From assembly GCA_963576725.1 (NCBI GenBank), contig OY755237.1, forward strand, positions 55,651,805 to 55,715,804: a stretch of 64,000 nt of DNA. Reading direction: 5' to 3'. Numbering within the stretch: position 1 is the stretch's first letter; each line of letters begins with the position of its first letter. Shown here in pieces: positions 22,555-33,100 of the stretch. Under the pieces are notes generated by a model, which was not told where the DNA came from, made no database searches, and saw only the letters and a list, made by a program, of their open reading frames with translations. The DNA comes from Azorinus chamasolen (lineage: Eukaryota; Mollusca; Bivalvia; Cardiida; Solecurtidae). Position numbers and translations under genes: made by a program.

Positions 22555-22735
22555 CAGAGCAACAGATAAAGGTGCGTACTACAATACTAAAATCGTTCTC
22601 TTTCCACTAAACCCTATGTTGTGACCACTCTTAAGAATAGTCCCTTCTAGACGATTTTAAAGACTGGTCACAACATGGGTTTTGGTGGAGAAATATAGAA
22701 TGTTTTAATTTACGCATTTAACGACCTTTGCTAGA
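22555..22735. mobile_element. P5 foldback element
   Basis: 'cagataaaggtgcgtactac', then 'ctaaaccctatgttgtgacc', paired with 'ggtcacaacatgggttttgg'. Confidence 0.65.
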
Positions 22736-22925
22736 TTAATGATCACAAACAGGTTTATGTAAAACACTACCCCGCTGTAAACGCATCTTCTTATTTTTGG
22801 ACCTGCTGTAGTTTTGACTTATTTCGATTAGATCAATGTTTTGATAAACTATTGACCGAGTGTCAAGCAGTGTGCACCCTGATGATGTCTCATCTGGATC
22901 CAAGCAAAGGCGAGTCGGGTTACGA

Positions 22926-23271
22926 ATAGCGGGATATGGTTATGTACCAACCGCTTCACGTAACATAGCGGGATATGGTTATGTACCAACCGCTTCACGT
23001 AACATAGCGGGATATGGTTATGTACCAACCGCTTCATGTATCATAGCGGGATATGGTTATGTACCAACCGCTTCATGTAACATAGCGGGATATGGTTATG
23101 TACCAACCGCTTCACGTAACATAGCGGGATATGGTTATGTACCAACCGCTTCACGTAACATAGCGGGATATGGTTATGTACCAACCGCTTCATGTAACAT
23201 AGCGGGATATGGTTATGTACCAACCGCTTCATGTATAATAGCGGGATATGGGTATGTACCAACCGCTTACT
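22926..23271 (+). repeat. 39-bp minisatellite, about nine copies
   Basis: The unit is atagcgggatatggttatgt followed by accaaccgcttcacgtaac. Exact 39-bp spacing keeps both strands open (137 codons plus; 73 and 62 codons minus, both runs of a 13-residue repeat). Units alternate tcacgtaac / tcatgtaac / tcatgtatc. This looks like a satellite, not a gene. Confidence 0.95.
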
Positions 23272-23389
23272 AACTTGTTGAGATGCAATCCTACAATCAC
23301 CAATCAGGAAAACATGTATACACAGCCTAGATACTACACTGACAGCTCATGAATATTTAACTCACGCACTCCTAGACTATCTTTAGACC

Positions 23390-23560
23390 CGACCTCTTTG
23401 AATTTATCTACCGAAAAGAAGGATTAATTATAGAAAAGGAGACTTTTTCAGAATTGTGTAGTTTTGAAACCATTGTGATAAATAGAGCATTTGCTCATAT
23501 GGAGCAGATGCTCTATTTATCAAAATGGTTTCAAAAATGACTTTAACATCGTCAGTAGGA
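23390..23560. mobile_element. P2 element, 5' truncated
   Basis: It lacks the terminal TTAACCC. It keeps 'cctctttgaatttatctacc' and the palindrome with gaaaccattgtgataaatag around a changed dyad, gctcatatggagc. Confidence 0.7.
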
Positions 23561-25090
23561 GCTAATGTGTTAATAGATTGTGCAGGTAAATGGGTAGTAC
23601 ATTGGGGAAGTTATATTAATTTAACCTCCCTCAATTGCTCCACACTTGTCATTGACAATGTTATTGGCCTTTACCTAAACCGTATCCCCTTTGGCAAGGA
23701 CTCGTTGAAAGGATCGGATGGTTGTTTTGATCCAATTGACTGCCGTCGCCTTCATCTTCGTGGTACATGTATCACATCCATTCTTACACGTTCATCACTT
23801 CATCATCTCGTCGATCATCATCGATGCTACATGATGTTCTTAGAGCTACAGCGTCATAAAATGAAACACTAGTAAAGTCAAGCAGGAAAAGTCACATACA
23901 ATACGCAACCACTACCAAAACAACGATAGAAAAACAAGTGACTCGCACACGCGCGCAAACAAGCACGCACTCGTGTACACAGACACACGCACGTACGCAC
24001 ACACAAACACACAAACATACAAATACTAGGAAAAGGCACACGGCAACCACAAAAGTAAGGATGACTATGAGATAGCCGTCTTGAACGGTCAGTAGCCAAA
24101 CCAATGGTGGTTTAAACCGGTTTAAGGACGTCCTAACCCCACACTTGTCTCAAAGTAACCCTAGCTAAACGAACAATATAAATAAAGGTATCCCGTTCAG
24201 ACTTCATCTTCCTCCTATTGTATGTTTGTTTTGTCTTTTTGCGTCTCTTGTTGTTTTTTCTAGTTATGTACGTTTGCTGTTTCCTTGTGTTGCTGTTCGG
24301 GCGGGTGTTTGTTCTGTATGTGGTGTTTCCTGCATGACTCATTTTTGTACTTATAGAATTAAAAACAACTGTGAAAGTCAGTCAAACATGCTCAACAAAA
24401 TTTCTAGTTGGTCATCCGTTAATCTTGAATATATTTAAAATTAATGTATATATTTTTCTTAAACTCTGTATACAAGTTGACATATACATAACCTTCCGAT
24501 GATTATTCTTTTTTGCAAAGAAATTCGTCCTTTATGCATATTGCATTTGCCTACAAACGTTTGTTTTTCATATTTTGGTCATTGCATTTGCCTACAAACG
24601 TTTGTTTTTCATATTTTGGTCAAAATAGCATGCGACCAATTAGAAATTTGGCGGAGTATATGTACTCAATGACTTTGCTGAAATCAGTGCAACTGCAGGG
24701 AACCCATTAAGGGCATGTCAGAGAAAAGACAGTACACGAGTCTGGTAATTTCATCCCGTTTCCGGGTTTAAGAGTGCAGCATCATAGAGTACTACCTTAG
24801 GCTTGTCATCGTGAAAGATACGGACTGTATACACAACTCACTAACATAACAACTATACAATATAATCGCCAACAATGCGTTGTATCGTTTCAGTAGAATC
24901 ATTAAGTCCTTAATATTCTTCACAATATTATTTGTCCATTTCAGAATTGTTGGCTGTTGTTTTGTATCATCATTTAACATATCTGTCAGCCTAAATAATG
25001 GCGTGTTGGGTGCCAGTAGAGCCATCAACAATGTCATGTGGTGCTATTCGAAATAATGTTCACTAACACTACCTTCAAACCTTTATTACC
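23561..25090. other. Longest stretch without foldback elements in the left half
   Basis: 23930-24010 is a CACACG-rich low-complexity tract. 24541-24626 has a 43-bp tandem duplication (gcatttgcctacaaacg...). 24890-25000 shares 'atttgtccatttcagaa' with 21350-21367. Frames at 23525-23872 (115 codons) and 24792-25037 minus (81 codons) show no family resemblance. No gene is called. Confidence 0.45.
24541..24626 (+). repeat. 43-bp tandem duplication
   Basis: 'ttgcatttgcctacaaacgt' through 'ttcatattttggtca' occurs twice in direct succession. Confidence 0.9.
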
Positions 25091-25094
25091 TACC

Positions 25095-25280
25095 AGAGCT
25101 ACAGATAAAGGCGCTTAACCAAATACTAAACTCGTTATTTCTCTACCAAACCCTAAACTGTGACCACACTTTAAAATCGCCTGGAAGAGACGATTCTAAA
25201 GCGTGGTCACAGTACAGGATTTGGTGGAGAAACACAGGAGCTATACTTGAAAATGTTTAAATTTACGCATCTTATCTGGA
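25095..25280. mobile_element. P5 foldback element
   Basis: 'gagctacagataaaggcgct', then 'ccaaaccctaaactgtgacc' and its inverse 'ggtcacagtacaggatttgg'. The centre is aatcgcctggaagagacgatt. Confidence 0.7.
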
Positions 25281-25403
25281 CCTCTAAATTCTACAACATA
25301 CCCGCCTAGTTTAGATTTGGAGCCCATCTATTTGTCATATTGAGGGGACATAGCAAATAAAAGAATATATTACATGTAGTATAACTACTTGGCACCCACG
25401 AGT

Positions 25404-25653
25404 TTAACCCTTTCCCTGTTCTATATTTAGTCCAAATTTCAATACCTACTGAATATTCATGCACAAAATAGTTATATTGAAATGTGGAAGGTGGTACATT
25501 ATAGCCATTTTAGCAAGTGAAGACACAGATCTTTCAAATTCTATTAGCAAACAGAGTAGACCCTGATCAGACGGCTCCTCTAGGAGCCGTCTTATCTGTG
25601 TCTACTCTGTTTGCAAATGCGTGAAAACACGTTTATATGAGGGAAAGGGTTAA
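25404..25653. mobile_element. P1b foldback element, 250 bp, well preserved
   Basis: It runs TTAACCCTTTCCCTGTTCTA ... ATGAGGGAAAGGGTTAA. The left arm is 'caatacctactgaatattca'. The core gcaaacagagtagaccctg pairs with its inverse, with dyad GCTCCTCTAGGAGC. A good type copy of P1b. Confidence 0.9.
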
Positions 25654-25654
25654 T

Positions 25655-26040
25655 CAACGGTCTGGAATCTGATCTGAAAGTTCCTCCAGGAGCCTTCTGA
25701 TCTGTGTCAAGACGGTTTGCCCAAATATCCCATCAATGGGATCGTAGGAGTTAGCAGGTTAATTACTTACACTACGCATTAACAAAATAAATTGTACCAC
25801 GGGGGCATTCTGATATGTGTCAGGACCAATTTATGGAGTCCGGGGGAGTTAATGAGTTAATTACCAACACATTAACAAATTAAATTACCCACGGGAGCCC
25901 TATGATCTGTGTCAAGACAGTTTGCCAAAATATCCCATCAATGGGATCTAATCAGACGGCTCCTAGAGCAGCCGTCTGATCTGGGTCTACACGTTTAGCT
26001 TTCAAAGCGTAATTATGGAGTAAATAATTAATGCACTCAT
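25655..26040. repeat. P1 fragments with 'atatcccatcaatgggat' duplicated
   Basis: The short palindromic 'aatatcccatcaatgggatc' occurs near 25723 and 25928, each next to 'gtcaagacggtttgcc' or similar. 25950-26030 is a P1 core. Boundaries are unclear. Confidence 0.5.
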
Positions 26041-26254
26041 ACTGTTGCTGATGCACGATTAAAGTAATGCAAAAAGGCTCCTGTTGGAGGTTCCTGATTA
26101 ATGCTCGACCTAAATTAAGCTATCGTCTGTTTTACAGATAATTTCAACATTCATCTACAGTGGTGAATGATAAATACACCTTTATATGGCGTTGCAAACA
26201 GAGTAGACCCATATCTACTGCTTGCTTATTTGTTCGTATCGGGCTTTACGTCAC

Positions 26255-26464
26255 TTAACCCTTTCCCTCATATAAACGTGTTTTCACGCATCTGCAAACA
26301 GAGTAGACCCAGATAAGACGGCTCCTATAGGATCAGTGTCTGCTTTGTTTGCTAATGGAATTTGATAGATCGGTTTCTTTCCATCTTCCACTATAAATAT
26401 TTTGTCCATATCTATTCAGGAGGTACTGGAATGTGTAATAAACATAGAACAGGGAAAGGGTTAA
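26255..26464. mobile_element. P1b element with 9-nt core deletion
   Basis: It runs TTAACCCTTTCCCTCATATA ... AACAGGGAAAGGGTTAA, opposite in orientation to 25404-25653. The core reads gacggctcctataggatcag, lacking gccgtctga of the second arm. Confidence 0.85.
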
Positions 26465-27049
26465 ATAGTATTTCAGTCTTATCTCAATCGCCACCGAATA
26501 ACAGGCGACTGTTTGCTTATGATATAGATATGATTCTACAGTTTCTGCCATGGCCAAAAAGTCATGTGTCAATGTGCCGTTGTAACAATCAATCTTCTTA
26601 ATAGTTATGATGTCTTGATTTCTTACATAAATATCCATGGAGTAAAGAGTTAAATCACCGGCAGATGTTAGTCTAGAACGAATTCCATGGTCATTATTGA
26701 CCTACAGGAACAATCTGATCAATGTCTACTCTGTTTGCCTATCAGAGGGAGCCATGCCTTCTATGTTTGCCACATTCATGATGTCATTATTTCTTATATG
26801 AATACTCATCAGGTAAGTTATCAAATTAATGACCTTAATTGACAGAGTTACAAAAGAACAAAATATTACAAAATGTTACGAAAATGTCTTTTTATTCAAT
26901 ATTTATTTTACCAAATTCAAAACATTAACATGTCTTTGGACGGAACAATTACACATAATCAGTCATGTAAGCCATTATAATTATACAGTGGAGTCTCGCT
27001 ACAGCGACCACAAAATTCATAACTATAGGAGTTTAATCCTTACTCAATA

Positions 27050-27250
27050 TACAGTAGAACCCCTCTAATGCGACCACTTAATGAATAAACATGGGGGTAT
27101 TTATAAGCAGGTAGTTGCCTAATGCAGGACAAAAGTAATGCAGAAAGGGAGCTTTCTCCATTACTTTTGTCCTGTATTAAACTACCACCTGCATCCAGCA
27201 CCCATAATTATACCTGTTTTAGGTGGTTGCATTAGCGGGGTTTTACTGTG
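27050..27250. mobile_element. P3 foldback element
   Basis: It runs TACAGTAGAACCCCTCTAAT ... GCGGGGTTTTACTGTG. The arms 'gcaggacaaaagtaatgcag' and inverse flank a shortened dyad, aaagggagctttct. Confidence 0.85.
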
Positions 27251-27254
27251 TATG

Positions 27255-27460
27255 CCTTTCTATGTCTTTGCCAACAGAGTAGATACTGATTAGACGGCTC
27301 CAATCAGGCTCTGCTGTGTTTGCTTGTAATATGATATAGATATGAGTCAGCAGTGTCTGCCTTGGCCAAACATTCCTGTGCTACTATAAAAATAATCTAA
27401 TTAATATTCATTATGTCAATATTTCCTACATGAATATATATGGGACAGAGTTACAATGTA
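27255..27460. mobile_element. P1 element, degraded ends
   Basis: The core is gccaacagagtagatactg with its inverse. The right outer arm carries 'attaatattcattatgtc'. Confidence 0.6.
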
Positions 27461-27601
27461 ATGTAGGGCAAAAGTAATGCAGAAAGCTCCTATAGGAACT
27501 TTCTGTACAACTTTTTGTTCTGCATTAAGCTACCACTTGTTATACAAATCCAGAATTCGACTTCTTTTGCGTGGTCATATTAGAGAAACTTTGCTGTATA
27601 T
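27460..27601. mobile_element. P3 element, left end lost
   Basis: It starts inside the left arm (gcaaaagtaatgcagaaagc). The centre is GCTCCTATAGGAAC. It ends in a decayed AACTTTGCTGTA. Confidence 0.65.
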
Positions 27602-27865
27602 GACAATACTACACTATGCTACAGAATGAAAGTATGTAAACTCCACGAGGAAACCTAACAGCCTGACTTTTGCTGTTCAAAGATAGTGTGCTTACTGGCT
27701 AGATAAAGATGTGGGACAGTAACTTCTGTCTGTGTTTTCTCTCTGCCTAATCTTTTATAGTGCTGGTAATATTGAAATGCCCTTCCATCTATATATAAAT
27801 ATATTAAAATTCCCTCCATTCATAACTTGAGAATCCTTCCATTTACATATTGAAATTCATTCCGT

Positions 27866-28085
27866 TTAACCCTTCCCCTGTTCCATACTTATTGCTAATT
27901 TCAATACCTACTGAATATTCATAAACAAAATGTTATAATGAAATATGGAACATGGAACATTGTAGCCATTTCAGAAAGTAAAGAAACATCTTTCAAATTC
28001 CATTAGCAAACTGACGACCCATATCAGACGGTTGCTATGGGAGATATGATTTGCAGATATGTGAAAAAGCATTTACATAAATGCC
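27866..28085. mobile_element. P1b element, damaged core
   Basis: It starts TTAACCCTTCCCCTGTTCCA. The left arm has 'caatacctactgaatattca'. The core is reduced to gacggttgctatggg. Confidence 0.7.
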
Positions 28086-28254
28086 TATTCATGTATTTGC
28101 AAACAGAGTAGACCTAGATCATACAGCTCCCATGAAAGCCGTCCGATCAGGATCTGCTCTGTTTGCTTATGAAATTAAAATAGATCTAGATCCAGTTTCA
28201 ACCATTACCAAATAGCCATGTGTGCATATGCCCTCACAAAAATGTAGCTTATTA

Positions 28255-28530
28255 AAGAACTTTAGTGAGCAAGCTCACATACTATACCCCACGCCACCAC
28301 GTTGTCAGTGAAAAAAAGTGATTCCCCATGACAGATTCCTCTGAAAATCGAACTCATTCAAGCTTTTATTTGTGTCAATGCTTTAAGCAAATTTGAGAAA
28401 ATATAGTCAAGAAATTAAAGTGCTAGATGAGCAACAATGTATTATGATACATGAATGGACAGACTGACTGAGAGACAGACGGGTCAAAAACTATATACCC
28501 CATGTAACTTCATTGCATGGGGTATAATAA
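28255..28530. repeat. Bivalve-type interspersed repeat with 'atggggtata' tail
   Basis: 'gagcaagctcacatactata', 'gacagactgactgagagaca' and a terminal hairpin 'taccccatgtaacttcattg' followed by catggggtata. The whole resembles interspersed repeats I know from bivalve sequence; class unknown. Confidence 0.6.
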
Positions 28531-28838
28531 ATATTCATGATGTCATTATTCCATACATGAATATAAAACAGGGAAAGTGTTAAAACACTATCAAAGGGCC
28601 AACAGAAGCTAAACAACTCAGAATCTCATCTGTATCAAGACTCCAAACGTTATCAAAGATCTTGATTTGCCTTATTATGCTAAAGGTATAACTTCAGCAC
28701 AGGTTGCACTATTTCTATTGAGTTTTTCAAGGTATGCAACTGTGCATTATATCTCAAGCATCTTTCAAACCTCTAAGTAAGAAAGTACTGAAGAAAATAT
28801 CTAAAGCAACCACTCAAAAGTTGTCTGATTGTGAATAT

Positions 28839-29068
28839 TTAACCGTTTCCCCTCATAGGCTATTTTTAGATCCAACGACTTTGAATAAATCTACCGAAAA
28901 GGAGCAATAAGTAGAGAAAATGAAATGTTTAGAAGTCTGTAGTTTTGAAACCATTGTGATAAATAAAGCATTTGCTCCTAAGGAGCAAATACTCTATTTA
29001 TCACAATGGTTTCAAGAAATGACTATTATAGAGGCGTAGAGACGTGTATTTATGGAGGAAGGGGTTAA
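28839..29068. mobile_element. P2 foldback element, 230 bp
   Basis: It runs TTAACCGTTTCCCCTCATAG ... GAGGAAGGGGTTAA. The palindrome arms begin gaaaccattgtgataaataa, with dyad gctcctaaggagc. Confidence 0.9.
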
Positions 29069-29555
29069 AACAGGTGGTAATTCAAAGCCAAACAAATGTT
29101 ATGCAGAAAGCTCCTATAAGATTTCCTGCATAACTTTTCCTTGCATTAGGTACCACCTGTTTTTCAATACTCCTACATTAACAAATTAAATGGTTGCTTT
29201 GGAGAAATTCACAAGTACAATAATTTGAAGAATTAGTTTTTACTATTATGACAATAAATCTCATATATCAAAAATGAATAAATAATTGTTTGATTTATCC
29301 CTTTGAAAGGGTGAATACATGTATATCATTCAATGGACGGTTTTCAGAGGTTGATACCTCAGATATCAATTTACTACTTAACTGACCTCAAATAAACGAG
29401 CAAACAGCTTGAACATAAACACTACCTAAAAGATCTGTTGTGTCCTATCTCTACATTGAACACCAGACCACAAATACAGATTATACGTTTCAAGTCTTTG
29501 AAGAAAACTATATTCAAAGAGACAGCCTCTGTACAATCTTAATGGTAGCACAGAT

Positions 29556-29708
29556 TTAACTCTCTGGATATGGGAAATAAGTGAAATGGTATTTGCAAGT
29601 AGTGTAGACCTAGATCAAAAGATACCTCGAGGAGTCCTCCGATCAGGTTCTGTATTATTTGTCATTCATAATCCTCTACTGTAGTACTGATGGGCCATTC
29701 TACTTTAA
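29556..29708. mobile_element. P7-like TTAA element
   Basis: It runs TTAACTCTCTGGATATGGGA ... CCATTCTACTTTAA. The core 'agtagtgtagacctagatc' is present. It shares its right TTAA with the next element. Confidence 0.6.
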
Positions 29709-29933
29709 ACCTTTCCCTGTTCTATATTTAGCCCATATTTCAGTACCTACTGAATATTCATGGACAAAAATAGTTATAATGAAAAATTGAAGGGGAAACA
29801 TTGTAGTCATTTTAGAAAGTAAAGAAACATCTATCAAGCTCCATTAGAAAAAAAGTAGACTGGGGACCGTCTGACCTGGGTCTTCTATGTTTGCAAATGC
29901 GTGAAAAGGCGTTTATATGAAGGAAAGGATTAA
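29705..29933. mobile_element. P1b element just downstream of TTC30
   Basis: It runs TTAAACCTTTCCCTGTTCTA ... GAAGGAAAGGATTAA. It ends about 95 bp beyond the TTC30 stop codon, so it may overlap the TTC30 3' untranslated region or polyadenylation site. Confidence 0.85.
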
Positions 29934-30027
29934 ATATCCAGCATTCCAAGGAATAACATCAAAATTCCATGTACATCAAAAAAATTATCACAAAATGCCA
30001 GCTCTCAGCAAGAGTTCCACTCAAATT

Positions 30028-30152
30028 CTATATAAGTTGAAGAAGAAGCCCCTTGAGCAGCCGGGCTTCAAATGTGACAGTGTTTTTTCCTGGGTGCATG
30101 GGCTCTGCCTCCAAGGGCTGCTCTATGACAGCCTTCACCTCTCGACCATACA
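30028..30152 (-). CDS. TTC30: TTC30 last coding exon
   Basis: Begins with TG, completing a Leu codon split by the intron, then YGREVKAVIEQPLEAE and further to ...LLKGLLLQLI and stop (TAG, 30030-30028). Acceptor 'atttacag'. The closing residues after NTVT differ from vertebrates, as is usual for this tail. Confidence 0.95.
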
Positions 30153-33100
30153 CTGTAAATAAAAATATAAAACAAATGTTAGACTTTTAGGATTAGAAAA
30201 CATTTACAAACAATATGCATCCAAGGTATCTAAAGTATTAAATTTTGCACTGTATTCTTGAAGAGAAAAACCACCAACTAATTTGTCATTTATGAATGAT
30301 GTAGAAAACCTTTCAGCGGATTGTAACAACTTGTAATGTTTGTCAAATTTTAAGGAAAACAAGATGTGTTTGTGAAATACTATGCCACCTATAAGAATTT
30401 TGACCTTGATTAATGACCTTGACCGTAACAAGTCACCTCTAAAAATGTGCACCTCAATAAGTTACACATGCATTCCAAGTTTGAAGTATGTTGAATGACA
30501 ACAAAATTATAATCTAAATTTGACCCATAATTTGAGCTTTGACCTTGATGTATGACCTTGACCGTAATTAGTCATCCCCAAAAATGTCTGACTCCATTAG
30601 TTGCACATGCATGCCAACTTTGAAGTATGTATGTGCAATATGGCTACAGAATTACTGCCAACATTAAAGTTTGGGACAAACCAACAAACATACAAACCAA
30701 CAGACTGAGCAAAAACAACATGTCCCCACCCCATGGGGGCATAAAAACACAATCACACATTTTCCAGTTAAATAATACATGTACATACTAAAATATCATT
30801 TAACAATTTCCATATTATTGATAAATACAGCTGAACTTCGATATCTCGAACTTCAAGGGATCAAACAAATAACTTTGAGATTACAGTGGTTCAAGTCATC
30901 CGATTTTTAATCTGGACAATTTCCAAGTTCACAGCCTAATGCAGGTCTAAAGTAATGCTGAAAGCTCCTGTAGGAGCTATCAGCATTATTGTTGATCAGC
31001 ATTAAGTTGTCACATGTTTTTCTACATATGTGTAGTGGTACATTTAAGAACAATTCTGTATTTTAAATTTTGGAAGGATGGAAGTTTTAATTCGAGTTAT
31101 CCCAAAGTTTGAGTTATCTGAGTTTGAGATATCGAAGTTCAACTATAGTTCTGATTTAGATGAGTTCATCAATGTCTCATAAGGATCCAAACTATTTGAC
31201 ATTCTAACATTAGTGTTTGAAAAGAAATGGAAGAAAACATACTTTAATAATTTAGGCAGACAACAACCTTTGACCAAAAAAAAGGAAAGCAGAAAATAAA
31301 GCCAAGTTATTCCATGAACTAGTTTAACAAGAAATATAATTCTCTGTTTGAAAGCTATATGCTTATCTCCCTTACATTCACAACACTCTAGGAACTGAAT
31401 GCACTCCTGGATAACTGCATCCTTCATCATGATCATGTGTTTGGACATGTTCTCTATGAGTGACAGGAAGCAGCGTTTTGCATAGTACCATGTATCGGTG
31501 CCAAGCTTTTTGTTGTATGGCTCCAGGCTCTTGATGACACGAGATATGCCAAACTCATAGTTGCCTTTAGCACAGTACAGAGTGCTGAAAAAAAACCCAC
31601 AACAAAATAACATACAAGTAAAATATATCACAACTCAAAAGTCTTCAACTTTTTGTCTCTTATCTTAATTTTATGACTCATTCGTACTTTCTTTTCTTAT
31701 TTTTATCATTTTGAGTGTGAGATAATTATCATTTATAACATGGCAGACTGTCAGAAATTGTCATTATTTGAAGACAATTCTTCAAAGACCTAGACTTTAG
31801 ATTCTCATCAGTGGCTGTGTTGATAATGTCCATTGCACAGACATGATATTATAACCTTATAACCTTTATAATAATCTTTGCATGTTATAGAATGTTTTCC
31901 ACTAAACCAATTTTCAGCCATTTTTCAGCCCATTGACTGCTGAATATTCAGTGGAAAGGTCAATCAGTGTTTAACCAATTGGTATGAAAGGCTGAAATTT
32001 GCTAGAGATTTTTGAACAGTGCAGACCCTATTTTCTGCTTTCCAGTAAAATTATTACCCGAACTTGCATTCACAGGGCAAAATTCTGCTTCAAAATGATG
32101 GCTAGTTACACCCTGTTCTGTTACAATTTTCACATAGTTTGAATTTGTTCAACCTTTCACAAAATGTGAATGTCAAATAGCTCAGATCTTATTGAGACAC
32201 TGAGTTACTTGAATCTCATATAAATCATTTGAAGCTATTTACAAATGCAAGTGAGGTCGCGCTTAGCATAAAAGTTAGTACTTAACCCTTTCCCTGTTCA
32301 ATATTCAAGTAAGAAATAATGATATCATAAATATTTACTAGCTCATTTTTTATAATGGTATATGTATACAGGAATATTTGGTACTGGTAGAAATCAAAGA
32401 GTCAGATCTACCATCATTTCAAAAGCAAACAGAGCAGACCCTAGAGCCGTTTCATCTGGGTCTACTCTGTCAGCAAATGTGCAAAAAGGCATTTATATGA
32501 GGGAATGGGTTAAAGAAATACAAAACCTGACTAGACAGAGAGTTCAGATCATATACTGAGTAAATTGATTTTTGGTCGGGATCTTGATTCAAGCAGTTTG
32601 CAATTCTGACAGAGTCACAGCAAGTGTGATAAAAGACTCTGACATGTGATACACTATCCTAAACGTTTAGTCAAGACAAATTTAGGCAAATAATGTAGAC
32701 CCAGATCAGGAAGCTCCTGAAGGACCTGTTTGATCAGGATCTACACAACTTGATTTATTTCATTTAACCCTCTCCTTAACATAAACATTTTTTCATGCCT
32801 TTGCAAACAAATCAGACCCAGATCAGACGGCTCTTGTAGGAGCCATCTGATCAGGGTCTGTTCTGTTTGCTTATGGAATTATATAGACCTGATCCTATAA
32901 TTTTTGCCAAAGCAAACAATTCTCTTCAAAATATTACACTACAAAAACTATTTTAATGAATATTCACGAAGTGACCAAATTACACAATTGACTAATAATC
33001 AAATAATAGGCAATTTGACTTGTTCAGCTTTACAAACCAGTGGAGAGAGAGAAGATTTAGCATTCAATGATTGTGTTAATACTGTAATACTGGCACTGTT

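Noticed and set aside
22860..23273. 137-codon frame, and matching minus-strand frames of 73 and 62 codons
   Set aside because: These arise from the 39-bp satellite, open on both strands, without signal peptide, splice context or family resemblance.
23525..23872. 115-codon frame next to a P2 element
   Set aside because: It begins inside the P2 palindrome arm and shows no domain, repeat or splice evidence.
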